Below are positions 32,301 through 37,010 of a DNA stretch of 37,010 bases, one piece after another. The stretch is taken from the NCBI GenBank assembly GCA_947624995.1, contig CANQMS010000002.1:79766-116775 (forward strand), read 5' to 3'. Both the position numbers and the translations under genes were made by a program. Positions within the stretch are counted from its first letter, which is position 1; every line of letters starts with the position of its first letter. Origin of the DNA: an uncultured Clostridia bacterium. GTDB taxonomy: Bacteria > Bacillota > Clostridia > Oscillospirales > CAG-272. The notes under the pieces were generated by a model. The model was not told the origin of the DNA. It saw only the letters and a list, made by a program, of their open reading frames with translations, and made no database searches.

Positions 32301-33566
32301 CGGGCGCCCGGATAGCAGCGCAAAAAGCTCCGCCTGTGCTCCGCGCTTTCTCTCCGCCCCGATAAACTTTCTCTCGGATCGTGACCATACCCGCCCGCGG
32401 TAAAAGAGATATGCCTCCCCGCCCGCGCTGTTTATCCCGTCGATAACGTCCGACGCCTTCGAGATCACCTCTGCGTCACTGTCGGTCGTTTCCGTGTCGG
32501 CGTCGGGAAGGTCGGCAAGTATGCCGAATCCGAGGTTTTCGCGTCCGTATGCCTGCGCGTATGTCGACAGGCGCTCATATATCGCGTTGTCGGAGCTGCC
32601 GCCGGAGAGGGACACCGTATATAATATCAGCGTCCTGCCCTCCGGCGGGATTTTGTCTAGCGTTATCCGCGGCAGGATGTCGGGGGCATCCTGCCGCGAA
32701 AATACGGACTCGAGGACAGCCTTCAGAAATGCGCGCAGCGGCAGATATGCGAGCAGCGCGCCGAAAAAGAGCGCGGTCCTGCCGCTTGTATACGCAAAGA
32801 GCGCGAGCAGACCGGAAAAGGCGGCAGGAACAAGATACAGCGCAGGAAAATACAGTGCGGCGGCGACGCCGTGCCGGGAATATTTGATTATGTGCCAGCC
32901 GACGTGCATTGCCCTGCCACCGGGCTCGGAGTCCTCGGCATTTTTGAGGATCAGTTTCGCCGTTTCGTATTCTCCCATGCCGAAGCGGCGGCTGATTTCC
33001 GCGAGCTTGCGCCTGTACATGCGCTTCGTCTCGCCGTCACAGCGCACGTAAACGCCGGCGGGGTCGCGTATCAGCACGGATTCCGAATACGATACGTTTT
33101 CGTATATGCGCTCAAAGTCAATGTCACGCAGCGCGAAAATGAGCTTTACCGCATCCTTGACGCGGAAAAGCGTCCCCGTACGTATGCCGTCGGCGATCAC
33201 ATCAATGCATACAAAATGAAAATACGAGCGCAGAAGCTGAAGCTCGCCGACTGTAAGGTATGTCTTGGTGCTTTGATATTCATTTATCCGCGATATTATC
33301 TCCTGCTCACCGAGCGAGAAAGACAGCTCTTCCGTGATAGCCCGGCAGACGGACATTATCCTCGCCTCGCCGTGCTCCGTCGGAAGTCCCCTTATTTCAT
33401 GCAGCGACATGATCGCAGACTCGGTCAGCTTTATTATAAGGAGCCTGTTCTCAAACAGCCAGCGCTCATCCGCAACAGATGAAAACGACAGCGGCGACGC
33501 GCGCCGTATGACGGCTTCATTCCTCCTTTCCCTCCTCTTCAGCTTTGAAATGGCAGATGTACCCAT
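26304..33566 (-). CDS. Cyclic beta-1,2-glucan synthase homologue (GT84 - glycoamylase-like - GH94)
   Basis: A 2420-residue multidomain membrane protein. After an N-terminal helical region come TM segments (about 230-290) and a GT84 glycosyltransferase domain with ALDADTEI (DxD near 440), SHDTAEG and RSRAHRWIRGD. More TM segments follow (about 625-665 and 770-815). Next is a glycoamylase-like part starting SPTNIGMYLLSAVNAHDLG (about 860). The C-terminal half is a GH94 phosphorylase with FRDQLQDS, QHWWHAYPYGGGLRTRCSDD and the catalytic aspartate in GTGDWNDGMN (about 2095-2105). NdvB/Cgs enzymes have this same order but about 2800 residues, so this is a shorter form. It would build beta-1,2-glucan from UDP-glucose; cyclisation is not certain. 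RBS is weak (CGGGGTT) and the exact start is open. Confidence 0.9.
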   Translation of the reverse strand: MGTSAISKLKRRERRNEAVIRRASPLSFSSVADERWLFENRLLIIKLTESAIMSLHEIRGLPTEHGEARIMSVCRAITEELSFSLGEQEIISRINEYQSTKTYLTVGELQLLRSYFHFVCIDVIADGIRTGTLFRVKDAVKLIFALRDIDFERIYENVSYSESVLIRDPAGVYVRCDGETKRMYRRKLAEISRRFGMGEYETAKLILKNAEDSEPGGRAMHVGWHIIKYSRHGVAAALYFPALYLVPAAFSGLLALFAYTSGRTALFFGALLAYLPLRAFLKAVLESVFSRQDAPDILPRITLDKIPPEGRTLILYTVSLSGGSSDNAIYERLSTYAQAYGRENLGFGILADLPDADTETTDSDAEVISKASDVIDGINSAGGEAYLFYRGRVWSRSERKFIGAERKRGAQAELFALLSGRPSALSVHGGTPVDYKYVLALDADTEILFSDVKKLIATALHPCCEPVISRGSGYPIVTDGYGVIAPVASVSLANAKGRCRYTAYRYAYGGRSEYERSAFSVYSYLFGIGSFCGKGLISVDAYMKTVYGAFPSERILSHDTAEGIRLRCGHASDLRVYDEVPRDYMRERSRAHRWIRGDVQALVMLRRGIPSASGEKYKNPSAVTGRLIMLEPVIAALTSAVRPAAIMLPLIGGTPLGLLIYAASVSDRIYRAVLIATGSFRVPFRNYFSGIPNYYAVSAFEILFPAYSAADEAANSADAVYRAFYRMKFSKRRLLEWKTAASSDSEDTSAAIYYVRRMWVTLLIGAAALAAPLIPTGLCRFILPIYGALWFTFPIYVHRLGDTPACKGSGEKADISDLLGGLLLDVDRMWRFFSDNTLKKYNYLPPDNVTLMPEERVAARTSPTNIGMYLLSAVNAHDLGIIGEDELKRRLAETLATVMKLEKWNGHLYNWYDIKTLDVLYPAYVSTVDSGNFTVCLLTVRNAVGCLKGFEDIADALSSLIDGADFGALYNKKRDLFYIGYNSAAGEFDRNVYDLYAGEILTTSFYSAATGKVPDGHMSTLGRVWSDEGGIEAMLSWSGSVFEYFMPAIFLPAAPGTARYEALAAANFLQRKDSDELGGSPIYGRSESSFYDFDDSVNYSYKAHGCDSLSISPDIGEENVFAPYSLYMLAAFDPEAARVLGAHRDGELYGKYGFYESADLTGKRVGDGVGVARIYMSHHIGMSITSAANLLLSDINVRRFCATPAVRAALPLLYESVGTNRRRSEEKSLIRAKEHIPLTGRLDGSAISSDSAIVSNGREKIVAIRSGGIVIYDGQTLVTQPISRGSPGVTVLLRAGGMIFSCTAGERTQFSTDGTAISYVNEYVLGERLIKTELILTVSPSSPAAVTELTVSGIVGNYDVLYMFEPVMNKASSYESAPSYSDLFITAAQAPDGSVTYSRKTAPGEREELTVTVMHSRGETVTVHTKKDAILPFCYGEHEIGAVFSHAPTEVGGACVHPVFAAVLSGTADGGQQKNGITVRTGAVSAKLQADEARIGMQRQLQLFSALSGADTAAVRCAMELAGAIFGKRDRIISCPGQFRPEHKYRRDIMWRRGISGDLPIVTVFCCDLSSAADSFAVSELISAKRFLFVSGVRFDLVFIAPGTGYYSGGVGRLRQMIRESGSERLIGKNNGFFVLDRESFTPEEELIFTACSCRTVDIGTDHVFTLTKADVPAETHIEKAPLPDDGISFETENGEVRITNGKNSTPFSMVYANTVFGTLLTNLTCGYSWYANSALSTVSRRHTDPLRGEPGETVCITVGGETYDLARSSTSTVFTRECAVYTGCVAGIGYELSVGVDARLPVKLFHVRISAGQDESLEHIRSSLIYVPPAPAILSDSTVTLMSDAAARVCVFSVSDEIHGSLDDLGFGVRAVSPFSGGECGFAVAAFPGSERCISHIRDKYRRADLIKSAFCEYGDRVNSILLRNAYTGSECFLSGLPDFVSYQAVFVRMLARSGYSQSGGAYGFRDQLQDSIAALYYCPELTKRQILRSCARQYEDGRVQHWWHAYPYGGGLRTRCSDDYMWLPFVTAEYVIATGDAGILSYRIPYITSKPLGKEEGDRYESADVSDRTATVLEHCIAAINSSYERGVHGLPPIGTGDWNDGMNEVGIRGAGESVWLAFFFAVVYRRFSEMLGCSGIDPILAEKLMYDADSLVSAVDMNAWDGEWYVRAFDDDGEALGSVRSEECKIDLLPQAFSVFAGSDRERSKIALSNVKKLLYDEKTGILRLFAPSYDKTEKHGYICRYPAGIRENGGQYTHAAVWCTAAYFALGQREFGKKLLSSISPLGIYERGRIGGQYTAEPYFIAADIYYGGSLTGKSGWSGYTGSAAWFYTVTMKYYLGITLRGGEVVAAPPPGITYTASVRAGGCEVTVTVFDEKEAAAYSKEAREAGCDVRTVRSGEPIIIKPTGDKIKIFLKVEK

Positions 33567-33641
33567 AATTAACCCCGGAATGATGTAATATTCCTATTAT
33601 CATCCGCCTTGTGGAAGTTTATTCATATTCAGGTTTGATGC

Positions 33642-33671
33642 AAAAAAAGGCTCCCCCGAAAAAGGGGAGCC
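33642..33671 (-). terminator. Terminator after prfB
   Basis: An 8-bp GC-rich stem (33649-33656 with 33664-33671) followed on the minus strand by seven T (33648-33642). Confidence 0.9.
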
Positions 33672-33716
33672 CGCAATATTCCGCTTTGCTTTTTTAGACT
33701 TGATTTTGCCTGCCGG

Positions 33717-34832
33717 TCACTGTCTGCCGGCGGCGTTCCACTTCAGGTATGCGTTGATGAATCCGTCTATATCTCCGTCCATCACCGCCTGTATGTTTCC
33801 GTCCTCATATCCTGTTCGCGTGTCTTTCGCGAGGGTATACGGCATGAAAACGTATGAGCGAATCTGCGCGCCCCATTCAATGTTCGTTTTGACGCCCTGA
33901 ATGTCCTCGATGCGTTCGAGGTGCTCGCGCTCCTTTATTTCCATGAGCTTCGCTTTCAGCATTTTGAGCGCCGTTTCCTTGTTCTGGAGCTGGCTGCGCT
34001 CGGTCTGGCACCCGACGACGATCCCGGTCGGCTTATGGACGATCCTTATGGCGGACTCGGTCTTGTTGATGTGCTGTCCGCCGGCGCCCGATGACTTGTG
34101 CGTCGTGATCTCGAGGTCGGCTTCGTTTATTTCGATCGAGCCGTCGTCCGTGAATTCGGGCATGACCTCGACGGACGCGAATGAGGTGTGCCTGCGCCCC
34201 GAAGCGTCAAACGGTGAGATGCGCACAAGGCGGTGAACGCCGTTTTCGCTTTTGAGATAGCCGTAGGCGTTCGTCCCCTCGATCATTATCGTTGCGCTCT
34301 TCAGCCCCGCTTCTTCCCCGTCGAGCCAGTCGATGAGCTTGACGTTGTAGCCGTGGCGCTCGCCCCAGCGGGTGTACATACGGTAGAGCATGAGCGCCCA
34401 GTCCTGAGCCTCCGTTCCGCCGGCTCCCGGATGGAAAGAGAGGATCGCGTTGTTCGCGTCGTATTCGCCGGATAGCAGGACCTCTATCCTCATCCTGTCC
34501 TCTTCAGCCTCGATCGCGGACGCCTCGGACGTGATCTCCTCTATCATCGACTCGTCGTTTTCCTCAATTGCCATTTCAGCCATCATGATCGCGTCTTCAA
34601 GGCGCTGGCAGAGATGCTCGTACGCTTCTTTTTTGTCTTTCAGCTGCTTTGTTTCCTTCAGGACACGGCTTGAATTCGCCTGGTCCGACCAAAAGTTGTC
34701 CGCGTATGTCTGCGCTTCAAGATCCTTGATCTTTTCGCTTATTTCGTCAATACGCAGAGCGGAGCCGAGGTCCTTGACGGGCTCCCTCATGCCGAGCAGC
34801 TTATATTTTGCTTCTTCAAGTGCGATTATCAA
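33717..34832 (-). CDS. prfB: Peptide chain release factor 2
   Basis: Recognises UGA and UAA and triggers peptide release on the ribosome. 371 residues from a TTG start at 34832, preceded by AAAGGA with 7-nt spacing. The anticodon-like tripeptide SPF is at 206-208 and the catalytic GGQ at 251-253 (SSGAGGQHINKTES). The N-terminal coiled-coil part carries DNFWSDQ, typical of RF2. The common +1 programmed frameshift (in-frame UGA near codon 26) is absent: LGSALRIDEIS is read straight through. The gene therefore lacks this form of autoregulation. A longer in-frame start at 34892 would begin upstream of the promoter -10 and is rejected. It is transcribed alone. Confidence 0.96.
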   Translation of the reverse strand: MIIALEEAKYKLLGMREPVKDLGSALRIDEISEKIKDLEAQTYADNFWSDQANSSRVLKETKQLKDKKEAYEHLCQRLEDAIMMAEMAIEENDESMIEEITSEASAIEAEEDRMRIEVLLSGEYDANNAILSFHPGAGGTEAQDWALMLYRMYTRWGERHGYNVKLIDWLDGEEAGLKSATIMIEGTNAYGYLKSENGVHRLVRISPFDASGRRHTSFASVEVMPEFTDDGSIEINEADLEITTHKSSGAGGQHINKTESAIRIVHKPTGIVVGCQTERSQLQNKETALKMLKAKLMEIKEREHLERIEDIQGVKTNIEWGAQIRSYVFMPYTLAKDTRTGYEDGNIQAVMDGDIDGFINAYLKWNAAGRQ

Positions 34833-34882
34833 TTTGTTTTCCTTTTTGATCTGTATACTCGATCGCGTTGATATCCAAATTA

Positions 34883-34911
34883 AGTATACCATATTAAAGT
34901 CACTTTGTAAA
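34883..34911 (-). promoter_or_regulatory. Promoter of prfB
   Basis: TTTACA (34911-34906), a 17-bp spacer and TATACT (34888-34883) with TG placed as an extended -10, on the minus strand. The leader is about 45 nt. Confidence 0.75.
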
Positions 34912-34982
34912 GCCGTTTTCGCGCCGTCAATGATTATTTGACCTTCCGCTTGTAAAATCTTCCCCGTTTATTCGGGCGGCAC

Positions 34983-35011
34983 TTGACATACAATGGTGTT
35001 TTCTGTATAAT
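34983..35011 (+). promoter_or_regulatory. Consensus promoter of the GH127 gene
   Basis: TTGACA at 34983-34988, a 17-bp spacer and TATAAT at 35006-35011, 41 bp before the ATG. No clear operator dyad was seen. Confidence 0.85.
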
Positions 35012-35051
35012 TTCTGTGCAGATCCAACATTGGGAGAATTGAGAGAAGAAT

Positions 35052-36977
35052 ATGAAAAATCTGGCAGCTTCCGAAATCAAGAAAGTCAACATTGACAGGA
35101 CCGGCTTTTTCGGGCGCTTTATCGACCTTGTGCGCGACAGTGTGATCCCGTATCAATGGGAAACGCTGAATGACCGCGTCCCTGATGCGGCGCCGAGCCA
35201 TTGCATCGAGAATTTCAGGATCGCCGCAGGCGAGGCGGAGGGCGAGTTCTACGGATGCGTATTCCAGGACAGCGACCTTGCGAAATGGATAGAGGCGGTC
35301 GCTTACTCACTGATGAGCAAACCGGACGAAAAGCTCGAGGCTACGGCAGACGAGGTCATAGAGCTCATCGGTCGCGCGCAGCAGCCGGACGGATATCTCA
35401 ATACATATTATACGGTCAGAGAGCCCGGGCGCCGCTGGACGAATCTGCGCGACAACCACGAGCTGTACTGTGCCGGGCACATGATGGAGGCAGCCGCGGC
35501 ATACTATAACGCCACAGGCAAGCGGCGCCTGCTCGATATCATGACGCGCATGGCTCATCACATCGACTCGGTCATAGGTCCAGAGGAAGGAAAGCTGCAC
35601 GGCTATCCGGGTCACGAGGAGATCGAGCTCGCACTCGTCTCAATGTACCACGCGACGGGCGACCCGGTCATGCTGAAGCTCGCACGCTATTTTATCGACG
35701 AGCGCGGACGCGAGCCGAGATTTTTCGATATAGAGGAGGAAAAGCGCGAGGGCGCCCGCCGCGACGGGTACCGTGACCCGGGCGACTACGCGCAATGGCA
35801 CAAGCCGGTACGCGAGCAGGATGCCCTCGAGGGACACAGCGTCCGGGCGCTCTATCTTGCGACGGGAATGGCGGACGTAGCGCGCGAGACCGGAGACGAA
35901 ACGCTGCTCGATGCATGCCGCAGACTGTACGACAATCTTGTACATCGCAGAATGTACATAACAGGCGGCGTCGGCTCTTCTCACTACGGCGAACGGTTCA
36001 CATTTGATTATGATCTTCCGAACGGCACCGTATACGCCGAGACGTGCGCCTCAATCGCGCTGTGCTTCTTTATGCGCGCCATGCTCGCCGCAGATCCGGA
36101 CGGACGGTACGCGGATACGATGGAGACTGCGCTTTACAACACGTGTATTGCCGGAATGTCGCTTGACGGTCACAACTTCTTCTATGTTAATCCGCTCGAG
36201 GTCTGGCCCGAGGCGAGCCGCAAGAGCCCCGAGCGCAGGCACGTGCTCCCCGTCCGCCCGAAATGGTTCGGCTGCGCCTGCTGTCCGCCGAATCTCGCAA
36301 GACTCATTATGAGCATTGGAAAATATGTATACACGACGGACGGAAGCACGGTATACACGAACCTGTACGTCGCCGGAGAAGCAAAAATAAAAACGGAGAG
36401 CTGCGAGGCAACGCTCAAAACAGAGACAAAATATCCTCTTGACGGCGCTGTGACCGTGACCGCTTCCGCCGGAAATTATGCGCTCGCATTCCGCATCCCC
36501 GCCTTCAGCCGCGAAAAATTCGGGATTACCGTCAACGGCGAACGGCTGAACGCCGGTGTCGAGCGAGGATATGCCGTTATTCGCCGTGAATGGAAGGACG
36601 GCGACCGAGTAGAACTGAAATTTGACGTATCACCTCGCCGCGTTTATGCAAACTATAAGGTGCGTGAGGATGCGGGAAAGGTCGCTGTCGCGCTCGGTCC
36701 CGTTGTCTACTGCCTCGAGGAGGTGGACAATGAAACGCCGCTTTCGGGCGTCACGCTCCCTGCCTCATCCGAGCTTTCGTGCCGGTATCTTCCCGATAAG
36801 CTCGGCGGGATCGTCGAGATCTCTGCGGACGGAACCGTCATGACGGACGACGGAGACGATTCGCTTTACCGCAGCACACCTCCGAAGAAAAAACCGACAA
36901 AGCTCACATTTGTCCCCTATTACACGTGGGCAAACAGGGGCGAGGGCGAGATGACCGTATACGTAAGAGAATCCTGA
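35052..36977 (+). CDS. GH127 beta-L-arabinofuranosidase
   Basis: 641 residues, no signal peptide, so cytoplasmic. Removes beta-L-arabinofuranose, for example from arabinooligosaccharides of plant hydroxyproline-rich glycoproteins. The family order is clear: an alpha/alpha barrel with QQPDGYLNTYY and NHELYCAGHMMEAA, then C-terminal beta domains. Compared with the characterised enzyme HypBA1, the zinc ligands Glu322, Cys340, Cys417 and Cys418 correspond to Glu314 (YGERFTF), Cys332 (AETCAS), Cys410 and Cys411 (GCACCPPN). Cys410 would be the nucleophile and Glu330 the partner of Glu338. All are present, so the enzyme should be active. It starts after GAGAGAAGAAT and stands alone on its own strong promoter. 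Confidence 0.94.
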   Translation: MKNLAASEIKKVNIDRTGFFGRFIDLVRDSVIPYQWETLNDRVPDAAPSHCIENFRIAAGEAEGEFYGCVFQDSDLAKWIEAVAYSLMSKPDEKLEATADEVIELIGRAQQPDGYLNTYYTVREPGRRWTNLRDNHELYCAGHMMEAAAAYYNATGKRRLLDIMTRMAHHIDSVIGPEEGKLHGYPGHEEIELALVSMYHATGDPVMLKLARYFIDERGREPRFFDIEEEKREGARRDGYRDPGDYAQWHKPVREQDALEGHSVRALYLATGMADVARETGDETLLDACRRLYDNLVHRRMYITGGVGSSHYGERFTFDYDLPNGTVYAETCASIALCFFMRAMLAADPDGRYADTMETALYNTCIAGMSLDGHNFFYVNPLEVWPEASRKSPERRHVLPVRPKWFGCACCPPNLARLIMSIGKYVYTTDGSTVYTNLYVAGEAKIKTESCEATLKTETKYPLDGAVTVTASAGNYALAFRIPAFSREKFGITVNGERLNAGVERGYAVIRREWKDGDRVELKFDVSPRRVYANYKVREDAGKVAVALGPVVYCLEEVDNETPLSGVTLPASSELSCRYLPDKLGGIVEISADGTVMTDDGDDSLYRSTPPKKKPTKLTFVPYYTWANRGEGEMTVYVRES

Positions 36978-37010
36978 TTTCGTGATTCCTACAAAAAAAC
37001 GAGCCGCACG

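Noticed and set aside
34833-34892. N-terminal extension of prfB to an upstream start
   Set aside because: The longer start lies at or upstream of the mapped-by-eye promoter -10, and a good RBS precedes the TTG at 34832.
1-37010. CRISPR array, insertion sequence, integrase or phage genes
   Set aside because: No regularly spaced repeats, transposase, recombinase or phage protein was recognised; the three tRNA genes show no flanking attachment-site duplication.

Overview
The window reads as chromosomal DNA of an anaerobic, spore-forming member of the Clostridia (Bacillota), probably an uncultured gut-type lineage of medium GC content. The grounds are a recognisable spoIIID sporulation regulator with a sigma-E-like promoter, Gram-positive housekeeping genes (murA, trmK next to a Nif3-like gene as in Bacillus yqfN-yqfO, coaX, a short BlaI/MecI repressor), sigma-A-type promoters of the TTGACA-N17-TATAAT kind, strong GGAGG ribosome binding sites, and tRNA genes without an encoded CCA. 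The lineage below class level is inference.

Layout. 1-4.5 kb (+): the end of an FtsX/BceB-type ABC permease, then a 100-bp imperfect palindrome and a terminator, a beta-propeller-like lipoprotein, and a 786-residue membrane protein that looks like two fused ABC-2-type permease halves. 4.7-5.9 kb (+): a consensus promoter drives a BlaI/MecI repressor translationally coupled to an uncharacterised protein with a PD-(D/E)xK-like motif and a C-terminal winged helix. 5.9-7.4 kb (-): a DUF3343 putative Se/S carrier and a cysteine desulfurase-like enzyme. 7.4-10.7 kb (-): a large GH106-like glycoside hydrolase with its own promoter. 10.8-11.1 kb (+): tRNA-Gly, tRNA-Arg and tRNA-His. 11.1-13 kb: a TrmH-family methyltransferase (-), spoIIID (+), and, convergent with it, a degenerate CpsB/YwqE-like protein (-) that has lost its metal ligands. 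13-15.8 kb (+): coaX, an ECF S component probably for pantothenate, a small flavodoxin-like protein and rnhA. 15.8-19 kb (-): nif3-like, trmK, a DUF1858 redox-disulfide protein and murA. 19.3-26.2 kb (-): a tight operon lgt-folD-nucleotidyltransferase-galE-galM-rluA-like-DUF3810. 26.3-33.6 kb (-): a 2420-residue cyclic beta-1,2-glucan synthase homologue (GT84, glycoamylase-like, GH94). 33.7-34.9 kb (-): prfB without the usual programmed frameshift. 35-37 kb (+): a GH127 beta-L-arabinofuranosidase with all zinc ligands present.

Together the genes combine cell-envelope work (MurA, Lgt, nucleotide-sugar enzymes, glucan synthase), coenzyme A and folate cofactor supply, RNA modification, and intracellular breakdown of plant-type glycans (the GH106-like and GH127 enzymes have no signal peptide). 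No CRISPR array, transposase, integrase, phage gene or complete defence island was recognised. The most novel-looking items are the BlaI/MecI plus nuclease-like pair, the CpsB-like pseudo-enzyme overlapping spoIIID, a shared palindrome/direct-repeat motif near coaX and the S component, the 100-bp palindrome, and a promoter embedded in the terminator hairpin upstream of lgt.
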